64,000 bases of DNA from Intrasporangium calvum DSM 43043 (GTDB lineage Bacteria; Actinomycetota; Actinomycetes; Actinomycetales; Dermatophilaceae), in the NCBI RefSeq assembly GCF_000184685.1, contig NC_014830.1, positions 2,046,001 to 2,110,000 on the forward strand. Reading direction: 5' to 3'. The notes beneath the pieces were generated by a model. That model ran no database searches. It saw only the letters and a program-made list of their open reading frames with translations, and was not told the origin of the DNA. Below are positions 28,369 through 36,539 of the stretch, in pieces. The translations under genes were made by a program, and so were the position numbers. The stretch's first letter is position 1. Every line of letters starts with the position of its first letter.

Positions 28369-29304
28369 TCAGCGTGCACGCGGGTGAGCCCCGGCATAGA
28401 CCTCCCGCAACCGGTGTGGCGAGACCAAGGTGTAGATCTGGGTCGTCGTCACCGAGGCGTGCCCGAGCAGCTCCTGGACGACGCGGACGTCCGCGCCGCC
28501 GTCTAGCAGGTGGGTGGCGAACGAGTGACGCAGCGTGTGCGGGGACACGTGCTCGGTGAGGCCGGCCCGCTCGGCGGCGCGCTGCACCACCGACCAGGCG
28601 CTCTGCCGCGACAGCCGACGACCCCGCTGGTTGAGGAACAGGGCCGGCCCACCTTGACCGCGCTGCGCCAGCGCGGGGCGGCCGCGCACGAGATAGGCGT
28701 CGACCGCCTCGACGGCGAACCGCCCGACGGGGACGATCCGCTCCTTGCTGCCCTTGCCGAGCAGGCGGACGAGTCCCACCTCCCCGGCCACTCCGGTGTC
28801 CAGGTCGTCGACATCGAGGTCGATGGCCTCGCTGATCCGGGCCCCGACACCGTAGAGCACCTCGAGCAGGGCACGGTCCCGCAGCGACTCCGGCGTGTCG
28901 CCGACGGAGGAGGCGGCCAGGAGGCGCTCCACCGCCTCGATGGGGATGGCCTTCGGCAGGCGGCTGGGCGGCGTCGGCGGGGCGACGTTGCCGGCGGGGT
29001 CCCCTGCCACCTCGCCCTCGAGCGCCAGGAAGCGGTGGAAGCCACGGACCGCCACGAGCGTCCTGGCCGCGGAGGACGCCGCCAGGCCGCGCTCGCGCAG
29101 CGAGGCCAGGAAGTCGGTGACGTCGCGCTCCGACACCGCGGCGGCACGCTCGATCCCCCGGTGGTGGAGGTGCTCGCGGTACTTGCGCAGGTCCCTCTCG
29201 TAGGACTTGAGGGTGTTGTCCGAGGCGCCCTTCTCGATCCGGACGTGGTCGAGCCAGCCGCGGACCTCCCGGTCGAGCTGGGTGGTCCGCGGCTTGGGCG
29301 CCAC
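28369..29304 (-). CDS. xerD: Tyrosine recombinase XerD
   Basis: A 311-residue site-specific recombinase that resolves chromosome dimers at dif with its partner XerC. The N-terminal SAM-like domain begins [21 protein letters not shown]. The catalytic residues are Arg in [14 protein letters not shown], Lys in [10 protein letters not shown], HxxR in [17 protein letters not shown], His in [13 protein letters not shown], and Tyr in that segment. GTG 29304 has GGAG 8 nt upstream and gives normal length; ATG 29358 is an alternative. Confidence 0.93.
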   Translation of the reverse strand: MAPKPRTTQLDREVRGWLDHVRIEKGASDNTLKSYERDLRKYREHLHHRGIERAAAVSERDVTDFLASLRERGLAASSAARTLVAVRGFHRFLALEGEVAGDPAGNVAPPTPPSRLPKAIPIEAVERLLAASSVGDTPESLRDRALLEVLYGVGARISEAIDLDVDDLDTGVAGEVGLVRLLGKGSKERIVPVGRFAVEAVDAYLVRGRPALAQRGQGGPALFLNQRGRRLSRQSAWSVVQRAAERAGLTEHVSPHTLRHSFATHLLDGGADVRVVQELLGHASVTTTQIYTLVSPHRLREVYAGAHPRAR

Positions 29305-29378
29305 GGGTGACGCTCCAAGTGGCCCGGGCGGCTCAGACCCGGTGAGTTCGTCGGGCATGTCGGAGGAGGCCGACCGGG

Positions 29379-30494
29379 TCAGGACAGCGCCTCGTCGAGC
29401 GTGATCGAGGACATCCCGTGCGCCTCCGCGACCGGGGCGTAGGTCACGGCTCCGTCGTGCGTGTTGAGACCGAGCCCGAGGGCGTGGTCCGCGCGGAGGG
29501 CGTCCCGCCAGCCCCGGTTCGCCAGCTCGACGGCGTAGGGCAGGGTGACGTTGGTCAGCGCGTAGGTGCTCGTGTGGGGAACGGCGCCGGGCATGTTCGC
29601 GACGCAGTAGAAGACCGAGTCGTGCACCGTGTAGGTCGGGTCGTCGTGCGTCGTCGGCCTCGAGTCCTCGAAGCACCCTCCCTGGTCGATGGCGATGTCG
29701 ACGAGGACCGAGCCGGGCTTCATCCGGGAGACCTGCTCGTTGGTGACCAGGCGCGGGGCCCGGGCGCCCGGGACGAGGACGGCGCCGATGACCATGTCGG
29801 CGTCGGAGATGGCCCGCTCGATCTCGTAGGCGTTGGAGGCGACCGTCTGGCAGTGGCCCTGGTAGACGAAGTCGGCGTGCCGCAGGCGGGTGATGTCCCG
29901 GTCGAGCAGGAGCACCTCGGCCTGCATCCCCAGGGCGATCGCCGCGGCGTTCATCCCGGACACGCCGGCGCCGATGACGACGACCTTGGCGGCGTAGACC
30001 CCGGACACACCTCCCATGAGCACGCCGCGCCCACCTTGGGCGCGCATCAGCGCGTGGGCGCCGACCTGTGGGGCGAGCCGTCCGGCCACCTCCGACATGG
30101 GGGCGAGCAGCGGCAGGCTGTGGTCGGGCAGCTCGACGGTCTCGTAGGCGATGCCGGTCACCTTGCGCGCGACGAGCTCCTCGGTCAGCGCCTTGTCAGC
30201 GGCGAGGTGGAGGTAGGTGAACAGGGCCTGCCCCTCCCGCATTCGCGGGTACTCCTGCGCGACGGGCTCCTTCACCTTGAGGATGAGGTCCGCCGTGCCC
30301 CAGACGTCGTCTGCCGTGTCGAGGATGGTCGCCCCGGCTGCCTCGTAGTCCTCGTTGAGGATCGACGAGCCGCGCCCGGCATCGCGCTCCACGAAGACGT
30401 CGTGGCCGTTGCGGACGAGCTCGTGCACGCCCGAGGGGGTGATGGCCACGCGGTACTCGTGGTTCTTCACCTCGCGTGGAATGCCAACCTTCAT
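29379..30494 (-). CDS. ald: Alanine dehydrogenase
   Basis: A 371-residue enzyme, exactly the usual length, interconverting L-alanine and pyruvate with NAD. It has [20 protein letters not shown] at the N-terminus, the substrate-binding Lys in [14 protein letters not shown], the catalytic His in [10 protein letters not shown], and the Rossmann loop [19 protein letters not shown] precedes ATG 30494. In other actinobacteria ald is not usually next to xerD, so this placement is lineage-specific. Confidence 0.96.
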   Translation of the reverse strand: MKVGIPREVKNHEYRVAITPSGVHELVRNGHDVFVERDAGRGSSILNEDYEAAGATILDTADDVWGTADLILKVKEPVAQEYPRMREGQALFTYLHLAADKALTEELVARKVTGIAYETVELPDHSLPLLAPMSEVAGRLAPQVGAHALMRAQGGRGVLMGGVSGVYAAKVVVIGAGVSGMNAAAIALGMQAEVLLLDRDITRLRHADFVYQGHCQTVASNAYEIERAISDADMVIGAVLVPGARAPRLVTNEQVSRMKPGSVLVDIAIDQGGCFEDSRPTTHDDPTYTVHDSVFYCVANMPGAVPHTSTYALTNVTLPYAVELANRGWRDALRADHALGLGLNTHDGAVTYAPVAEAHGMSSITLDEALS

Positions 30495-30653
30495 GTGGGG
30501 TCTGATCCTTCCGATCACGGGGTGGCCGCGGCCTCCTTGCCGCTGCCCAGCCGACGGGTCACATCGGCGCGTTCCCACTGTAGTCACGTGAAAGTCAGGC
30601 GAGACGCGGACCTGTCGCTCACGTGCTGCCGCGGGATGTGCCATCGTGCAGCC

Positions 30654-30950
30654 ATGAACCCGCCAGCCCTCCCGCCGGCCCCTCACTGGCGTCCGACGAC
30701 CATCGGCGCCCTGGTCGCCGGCGGGATGATCGTCCTGTCCTTCCTCGTCGGGGCGACGCTGGGGCACGGTGGCTTCCCGGCCCTGCTCGTCGTGGGCCTG
30801 CCCAGTGTGCTGGGTGCGGTCGTGGCGTTCAGCCGGCCTCCGCTGCGCCCTTACGCCGCAGGTTTCCTCGTCGCGTGGTTCGCGACCTTGGTCATCGTCG
30901 TCGTCGCCTACGTGGTCCTGGTCGCGGCCCTCTCCGAGCCGGGCGCCTGA
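30654..30950 (+). CDS. Small membrane protein, hypothetical
   Basis: A 98-residue protein with three predicted membrane segments: TIGALVAGGMIVLSFLVGATLG, FPALLVVGLPSVLGAVVAF and GFLVAWFATLVIVVVAYVVL. The N-terminus is Pro-rich. I do not recognise a family. It is divergent from ald, with 159 bp between the starts, and precedes another small membrane protein on the same strand. Confidence 0.65.
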   Translation: MNPPALPPAPHWRPTTIGALVAGGMIVLSFLVGATLGHGGFPALLVVGLPSVLGAVVAFSRPPLRPYAAGFLVAWFATLVIVVVAYVVLVAALSEPGA

Positions 30951-30963
30951 GACACCCCATGCC

Positions 30964-30978
30964 GTATGCCGCTGGGCT
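30964..30978 (+). repeat. Exact copy of the 15-bp scattered motif
   Basis: GTATGCCGCTGGGCT, exact, in the 82-bp gap between two small membrane protein genes. Confidence 0.85.
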
Positions 30979-31032
30979 CGCTGTCGCCCCCACGTGCAGT
31001 CCCGCTCCCCCCGCCTTCCGAGGAGGTCGTCG

Positions 31033-31644
31033 ATGAAGCTCTATGCAGACACCACCGCCCGACGGACCCGGCAGCTCCTGTCGGACGTTCTCGCCCTCGC
31101 CTGGGTCGCGGCCTGGCTCTGGGTCGGTCGCCAGGTGCACGACACCATCCTCCAGCTCCGCGCTCCCGCGGACTCGCTGACGAGCGCCGGCGACTCGGTG
31201 CACGGTGCACTCACGGGGGCCGGCGACCAGGCTGGTCGCCTCCCCGTCGTGGGCGACGACCTCGAGACCTGGCTCGACCGGGCCGCCGGCTCGGGCACGA
31301 CGTTGCGCAACGCGGGCGCCGAGATGGCCGCCACCGTCGAGAACGTCGCGAACTGGCTCGGCGTGCTCACCGCGCTCTTCCCCATCCTCACCGTGGGCGG
31401 CCTCTGGCTGTGGGTGCGAGTGCGTTTCGTCCGGCGCGCCACCACGGCTCAGCGCTTCATCGACTCGGCAGACGACCTCGACCTGTTCGCGCTCCGTGCG
31501 CTCGCCAACCAGCCGGTGACGGCCCTGGCGCGCATCACGCCCGATCCTGCGGGCGCGTGGCGTCGCCGGGACCCGGAGGCCATCCGCGCCCTGGCCGTCC
31601 TGGAGCTGCGGGACCAGGGCCTGCGCCCGCCATCCGGCCACTGA
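31033..31644 (+). CDS. Hypothetical two-pass membrane protein
   Basis: A 203-residue protein with AGGAGG 6 nt before ATG 31033. One membrane segment lies near the N-terminus (LLSDVLALAWVAAWLWVG). An external helical region of about 90 residues (DSLTSAGDSVHGALTGAGD, DLETWLDRAAGSGTTLRNAG) leads to a second segment (WLGVLTALFPILTVGGLWLWVRV) and a basic cytoplasmic tail. This layout occurs in many uncharacterised actinobacterial membrane proteins; no function can be assigned. Confidence 0.75.
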   Translation: MKLYADTTARRTRQLLSDVLALAWVAAWLWVGRQVHDTILQLRAPADSLTSAGDSVHGALTGAGDQAGRLPVVGDDLETWLDRAAGSGTTLRNAGAEMAATVENVANWLGVLTALFPILTVGGLWLWVRVRFVRRATTAQRFIDSADDLDLFALRALANQPVTALARITPDPAGAWRRRDPEAIRALAVLELRDQGLRPPSGH

Positions 31645-31664
31645 TCCGGCCGGTGGCCGCGCGG

Positions 31665-33023
31665 TCAGTCCGCGCGTGCGACCCTTGGGACCAGGTCCTC
31701 CCCCGGCGGGAGCCACGCGTCGGCCCCGGCGGGCACCTGCTCGCCGGTGCGGATGTCCTTGACCTCGTCGCCGGACTCTCCCGCACCGGGGAACCACACG
31801 TAAGGGATCCCACGGCGCTCTGCGTAGCGGATCTGCTTGCCGAACCGCGCTGCCGCCGGGGCGACCTCGCACGACACTCCCCTCGCGCGGAGTGCGGCCG
31901 CGACCGCCACGGAGCGGTCGCGCGACTCGTCGTCGGTCAGGGCGACGAGGACTGCGGCCGGGGTGGAGCGGGAGGCCGTGACCAGCCCCTGTCCGACGAG
32001 CAGCCCGAGGATGCGCGAGACCCCGATGGAGATGCCGACCCCCGGGTACGTGTTTCGGCCATCGGAGGCCAGGGCGTCGTAGCGACCACCCGAGCAGAAC
32101 GACCCCCACTCCTCGTGGCCGATGAACTGGGTCTCGTAGACCGTGCCGGTGTAGTAGTCGAGGCCGCGGGCGATCCGCAGGTCGGCCACGACCTTCCCCG
32201 GTGCGTGCGCCATGGCGGTCCGGATGACGGTGCTCAGGGACTCGAGCCCCTCGTCGAGGAGCGGGTGCGTGACGCCCAGCTCGCGGACCCGGTCGACGAA
32301 GCCGAGGTCCTCCGTGCGGATGGCGGCCAGCGCGAGACAGAGGTCGGCCTGCTGGGGCGTGGCGCCGGACTCGACGAGCAGCTCGGCAACCTTGGTCGGC
32401 CCGATCTTGTCGAGCTTGTCGACGATCCGCAGCGTCGTCGGCACGTCGGTCAGACCGATCCCCTGGTAGAAGCCGTTGGGGATCTTCCGGTTGTTGACCT
32501 GGATGACGAAGTCGCCGACGGGGAACCTGCTGAACACGTCGGCGATGACGAGGGGCATCTCCGCCTCGAAGTGCGGTGACAGCTGCCCGACGTCGACGAC
32601 GTCGATGTCCGCCTGCGTGAACTCGCGGTAGCGGCCCTCCTGGGGGCGCTCCCCACGCCAGGCCTTCTGGATCTGGTAGCGGCGGAACGGGAAGGAGAGC
32701 TTTCCGGCGTTCTCGAGGACATAGCGCGCAAAGGGCACGGTCAGATCGAAGTGCAGTCCCCACTTCGCTCCCTCGGCCTCGTCGCCGGCGAGCCGGGAGA
32801 CGCCGTAGATCTCCTTGTCCGTGTCTCCGCCCTTGCCGAGCAGCCGGTCGACCGGCTCGATGGCGCGCGTCTCGATGGAGGAGAAGCCGTGCAGCTCGAA
32901 CGTCTCCCGGATGACGTCGAGAAAGCGCTGCTCGACGATCCGCTCGGCGGGAAGGTACTCGGGGAAGCCGCTGATCGGGGTGACCTTGGTCGCGGACGCC
33001 GTGGCGGGCTGCGGGTTGCTCAC
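31665..33023 (-). CDS. hisS: Histidyl-tRNA synthetase
   Basis: A 452-residue class II synthetase. It has motif 2 YQIQKAWRGERPQEGRYREFTQ, the histidine-specific LRIARGLDYYTGTVYE, motif 3 GVGISIGVSRILGLL, and the C-terminal anticodon domain. An N-terminal 15 residues precede SGFPEYLPAERI. The GTG start at 33023 overlaps the stop of the hydrolase gene (GTGA). Confidence 0.96.
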   Translation of the reverse strand: MSNPQPATASATKVTPISGFPEYLPAERIVEQRFLDVIRETFELHGFSSIETRAIEPVDRLLGKGGDTDKEIYGVSRLAGDEAEGAKWGLHFDLTVPFARYVLENAGKLSFPFRRYQIQKAWRGERPQEGRYREFTQADIDVVDVGQLSPHFEAEMPLVIADVFSRFPVGDFVIQVNNRKIPNGFYQGIGLTDVPTTLRIVDKLDKIGPTKVAELLVESGATPQQADLCLALAAIRTEDLGFVDRVRELGVTHPLLDEGLESLSTVIRTAMAHAPGKVVADLRIARGLDYYTGTVYETQFIGHEEWGSFCSGGRYDALASDGRNTYPGVGISIGVSRILGLLVGQGLVTASRSTPAAVLVALTDDESRDRSVAVAAALRARGVSCEVAPAAARFGKQIRYAERRGIPYVWFPGAGESGDEVKDIRTGEQVPAGADAWLPPGEDLVPRVARAD

Positions 33024-33721
33024 GCGGGCAAGTCTCTCAGGTAGGGGTTGGTGGCGCGTTCGTGGGCCATCGTCGTGGCGTGGTAGTGCCCAGGCAGCAC
33101 GAGGGTGGTGTCCGACAGGGGCAGGACGACGTCCCGGAGGCTGCGCACCATCGCCTCGGGGTCTCCCCCGGGCAGGTCCGTCCGGCCGATCGAGCCGGCG
33201 AAGAGCACGTCACCACTCACGACCGTCCGGTCCACGTCGACCTGGTCGGTGATCCCGTCCGGCACACCGTCTGTCAGGAACATCACGGAGCCCTCGGTGT
33301 GCCCCGGGGCGTGCAGGACCTCGACGTCGAGCCCGGCGAGCCTCAGGTGCGCCCGGTCGCGGATCTCGACGACGTTGTTCGGCTCGGCCCAGGTGGCCCG
33401 CGCGCCGAACTGCTGCTCCAGCATCGCGACGAGGCCTGCGTTGCTCTGCCCCAGCGGGTCGACGAGCCGGTACCGGTCGTCGGCGTGGATGTAGGCGGCC
33501 GTGTCCGCACCACAGACTGGCGTGACCGACCACACGTGGTCGACGTGCCCGTGGGTCAGCAGTACTGCGGCCGGCCGGAGCCGATGCGTCGTCAGGACCT
33601 CCCGGAGGGTCTCCTCGACGCCGATTCCCGGGTCGACGATGACGCACTCCTCGCCGGCGGCCGGGGCGAGGACGTAGCAGTTCGTGTCGAACGCGAGCGC
33701 AGGGAAGGCGATGGTCAGCAC
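33020..33721 (-). CDS. MBL-fold metallohydrolase (glyoxalase II-like)
   Basis: A 233-residue metallo-beta-lactamase-fold protein. The metal site is LLTHGHVDHVWSVTP, with further ligands in HAPGHTEGSVMFL, SGDVLFAGSIGRTDLPGG and LPGHYHATT. It begins MLTIAFPALAFDTNCYVLAP, typical of hydroxyacylglutathione hydrolase-like enzymes; the thiol used is unknown. It is commonly next to hisS in actinobacteria. Confidence 0.88.
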   Translation of the reverse strand: MLTIAFPALAFDTNCYVLAPAAGEECVIVDPGIGVEETLREVLTTHRLRPAAVLLTHGHVDHVWSVTPVCGADTAAYIHADDRYRLVDPLGQSNAGLVAMLEQQFGARATWAEPNNVVEIRDRAHLRLAGLDVEVLHAPGHTEGSVMFLTDGVPDGITDQVDVDRTVVSGDVLFAGSIGRTDLPGGDPEAMVRSLRDVVLPLSDTTLVLPGHYHATTMAHERATNPYLRDLPA

Positions 33722-33750
33722 GCTGGGAGCCTAACGGCGCCACGAAAGCC

Positions 33751-33765
33751 GGCCCAGCGGCATAC
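33751..33765 (-). repeat. Copy of the 15-bp scattered motif
   Basis: GTATGCCGCTGGGCC on the minus strand (one mismatch to the consensus), in the divergent gap upstream of the MBL hydrolase and ppi genes. Confidence 0.75.
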
Positions 33766-33847
33766 GGCAGGAGGGGTGGGCTGTGAAAGGGTGGAGGTCG
33801 TCACGCAGTCGTGACCCGTTGAGCACGACCAGCGCGACAACGGTCCC

Positions 33848-33853
33848 TAAAAT
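33848..33853 (+). promoter_or_regulatory. Candidate -10 box upstream of the cyclophilin gene
   Basis: TAAAAT is the only AT-rich hexamer in the gap and stands 48 nt before the GTG start. No well-spaced -35 is visible (TTGAGC is 23 nt away). Confidence 0.3.
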
Positions 33854-33901
33854 GACCGAACGCCCGGGGTGATCCCGGCAGATGCCGTCCGAGGAGAGTT
33901 T

Positions 33902-34750
33902 GTGACGAAAGAGCAGGAACGCGCCCGCGCGCGCCGCCGCCACGAAGAAGTGCAGAAGACCCAGAAGCCGGTCGTCGGTGACGCGACCCGCGACAAGCAG
34001 GTCTTCGGTGTCATTCTCGCGGTCATCGTCATTCTTGCGGCGGTTCTCGTCGTGCCCCAGCTCATCCCTGACCGGACGGACGCGAACCCGGGCGCTCAAG
34101 GGACCAACGCCGCCACGACACCGGCTGACGGCGCCACTGGTGGACTGGTCGCCGGACAGAAGCTCGCCGCCGGGTGCACCGAGCCCCCGGCCCTGCAGGC
34201 GGCACCGAAGTCCTTCACTGACCTGCCGGACCAGGCCGCTGCCGCGGGCAAGACGTGGATCGCCACCCTGGACACGACGTGCGGTGACATCACGCTCGAG
34301 CTCGACGGCACCAAGGCACCCCAGACCGTCGCCTCCTTCCTGAACCTCGCGAAGGAGGGGTACTGGGCGCCGAGCCCCTGCCACCGGATCACGACGGAGG
34401 GCATCTTCGTCCTCCAGTGCGGTGACCCGACCGGCACCGGCTCGGGAGGCCCGGGCTACACCTTCGGAATCGAGAACGCACCCGCCGACGGCACCTACCC
34501 CACAGGCTCGCTCGCCATGGCGCGCACCCAGGACCCGAACAGCAACGGCGGGCAGTTCTTCATCACGTACAAGGAGTCCCAGCTGCCCACCGAGGGTGGC
34601 GGCTACACGATCTTCGGGAAGGTCACCGAGGGTCTCGACATCGTTGAGAAGATCGCGGCGAACAAAGCGCTCGACCCGAGCCCCGCTGACGGCACCCCGG
34701 TGTCGCCGATCAGCATCCTCAGCGTGAAGGTCACGGAGAAGAAGGCATGA
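33902..34750 (+). CDS. Peptidyl-prolyl isomerase (cyclophilin), membrane-anchored
   Basis: A 282-residue protein with a basic cytoplasmic start (TKEQERARARRRHEE), one membrane segment (VFGVILAVIVILAAVLVV, about residues 37-54), a Thr/Ala/Gly linker and a cyclophilin domain from about residue 115 (CGDITLELDGTKAPQTVASFLNLA, NSNGGQFFITYKES). It catalyses prolyl cis-trans isomerisation of exported proteins. The GTG start at 33902 has GAGGAG 7 nt upstream. Matches the Rv2582-type gene next to rel. Confidence 0.92.
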   Translation: MTKEQERARARRRHEEVQKTQKPVVGDATRDKQVFGVILAVIVILAAVLVVPQLIPDRTDANPGAQGTNAATTPADGATGGLVAGQKLAAGCTEPPALQAAPKSFTDLPDQAAAAGKTWIATLDTTCGDITLELDGTKAPQTVASFLNLAKEGYWAPSPCHRITTEGIFVLQCGDPTGTGSGGPGYTFGIENAPADGTYPTGSLAMARTQDPNSNGGQFFITYKESQLPTEGGGYTIFGKVTEGLDIVEKIAANKALDPSPADGTPVSPISILSVKVTEKKA

Positions 34751-36373
34751 CGGAAAGCACCCAGCCCGAGCCGACCCCGGCCGAGCCCACCCCAACTGTC
34801 GCAGAGACCGATACCACCGAGGTCGAGCCCACAGAAGTCGAGCAGACCGACGAGCCGGTCTCGACCCAGCCCGCCGAGGCCACCGAAGCTGCGGAGCCGG
34901 CCGAACCCGCTGCCGTCGACACGGGGATGGAAACGGTCGACGAGCCGGTCTCGACCCAACCCGCCGAGGCCACCGAAGCTGCGGAGCCGGCCGAACCCGC
35001 TGCGCCGACTCCGGCTTCGATTCCCAAGCCCAGCGCCATCCCCACGCCCGCTGCCCTCGCCAAGGCGGCACCGCACCCGGTTGGCTCCCCCCGCCGTTCC
35101 GGCCATCACCACCGACCACTCCGCGTCCGCGGCCTTTGGTCGCGTGGACGAGAACGGAACGGTGTTCGTGCGCACCAAGGAGGGCGAGAAGGAGGTCGGT
35201 TCCTACCCCGGTGCCACCCCGGAAGAGGCCCTGACCTACTTCGCGCGCAAGTATGACGAGCTGTTCGCCTCAGCCGTCCTCCTCGAGCAGCGTCTGTCCC
35301 AGCCGGAGGTCCCCTCCAAGGACGTCGCCGAGGCGCTCAAGGTGCTCAACGGCCAGGTGAACGAGGCTGCCGTGGTGGGCGATCTGGAGGCCCTGGCCAC
35401 CAAGCTCGACGAGATCCAGTCCAACGTCGCGGCCAAGCGGACCGTCGAGCAGCAGCACCGGGCCGAGGCGCGCGTGGCGGCCACCGCGGAACGCGAGCGG
35501 CTCGTCGCCGAGGCGGAGTCCATCGCCGACCAGCCCGAGAGCCGGATCCAGTGGAAGCAGAGTGGCGCTCGGATGCGCGAGCTGCTCGACGAGTGGAAGG
35601 CGCACCAGCGCTCGGCCACCCGGCTCGACCGCGACACGGAGACGAAGCTGTGGCAGCGCTTCAGCGCCGCGCGCAACCGGTTCGACAAGGCACGGAGGAC
35701 GCACTTCGCGGGTCTCGACGCGGCCCACGCCGACGCCAAGGGCGCCAAGCAGCGACTGGTCGCGGAGGCGGAGAAGCTCGCGACGAGCACCGACTGGGCT
35801 GCCACGGCCAGCGCGTTCAAGCGCCTCATGGATGACTGGCGACGGGCCGGTCGGGCCAGCCGCACCGACGACGATCAGCTGTGGGCTCGCTTCAAGGCTG
35901 CCCAGGACTCCTTCTTTGCAGCGAAGGACGCCGTGGTGGCCGCGGAGGAGGAGCAGTACCGCGGCAACCTGGCAGTCAAGGAAGAGCTTCTCGTCGAGGC
36001 CGAAGCGCTGTTGCCCGTGACCGACCTCGAGCGGGCCAAGGCGCAGCTGCGCGCGATCCAGGACAAGTGGGACGCCGCCGGCAAGGTGCCCCGGGCCGAC
36101 ATGGACCGGATCGAGAAGGCCATGCGACGGGTCGAGCAGACCGTCCGGGACGCCGAGGAGCGCAAGTGGCGGTCGACGAACCCCGAAGCGGCTGCCCGGG
36201 CCCAGGGCATGGTCGAGCAGCTGGAGCGTGCGGTGGCCGACCTCAGGGACGACCTGGCGAAGGCTGAGGCCACGGGCAACGCGGCCAAGGTCAGGAAGGC
36301 CAAGGATGCCCTCGAAGCCCGGCAGGCGTGGCTCGACCAGGCCCGCGCCGGCGTTCGCGAGTTCGGCGGATAG
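34747..36373 (+). pseudogene. DUF349 protein gene with a single-base frameshift
   Basis: The gene starts at ATG 34747, overlapping the cyclophilin stop by 4 bp. The first frame gives a Pro/Thr/Glu-rich region to about 35085; the rest (GSYPGATPEEALTYFARKYD, then two DUF349-type helical repeats such as WKQSGARMRELLDEWKAHQ and WAATASAFKRLMDDWRRAG) lies in the next frame and ends at 36373. Removing one C from the CCCCCC run at 35087-35092 restores one reading frame of about 541 residues. This is either a sequence error, a disabled gene or a slippery tract. The C-terminal part alone could start at TTG 35081. DUF349 function is unknown. Confidence 0.75.
34851..35003. repeat. Direct duplication of about 65 bp in the DUF349 N-terminal region
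   Basis: Two nearly identical blocks of about 65 bp starting at about 34851 and 34938 (CGACGAGCCGGTCTCGACCC at the start of each) encode DEPVSTQPAEATEAAEPAEP twice. The 87-bp offset keeps the frame. Confidence 0.85.
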
Positions 36374-36374
36374 C

Positions 36375-36510
36375 CGATCGAAAGAGCAGTTTGTCCCCCT
36401 CTGCGCGCGGCGGACGTCGCGCGGTGGGGGGACGAACTGCTCTTTCGATCGAGAGGGGCGGGACGAACTGCTCTTTCGATCGAGAGGGGCGGGACGAACT
36501 GTTCTCTCGA
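36375..36510. repeat. Inverted copy plus three direct 31-bp repeats after the DUF349 gene
   Basis: GGGACGAACTGCTCTTTCGA begins three copies at exact 31-bp steps (36429, 36460, 36491; the third is partly changed). A reverse-complement copy (CGATCGAAAGAGCAGTTTGT and two C's more) lies at 36375-36397. The inverted copy and copy 1 can form a stem of more than 20 bp around a 31-nt loop that is itself GC-rich. It fills the whole gap between convergent DUF349 and rel genes. Confidence 0.92.
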
Positions 36511-36539
36511 CTGTCCCAGCGGGAGAGCGGACGCCGCGG

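Noticed and set aside
28369-29304. XerD as a mobile-element integrase
   Set aside because: Length, motifs and position beside parA-scpAB match the chromosomal dif recombinase.
36375-36510. CRISPR-like array
   Set aside because: Copies are contiguous at a 31-bp period with no unique spacers, and one copy is inverted; no cas genes are near.
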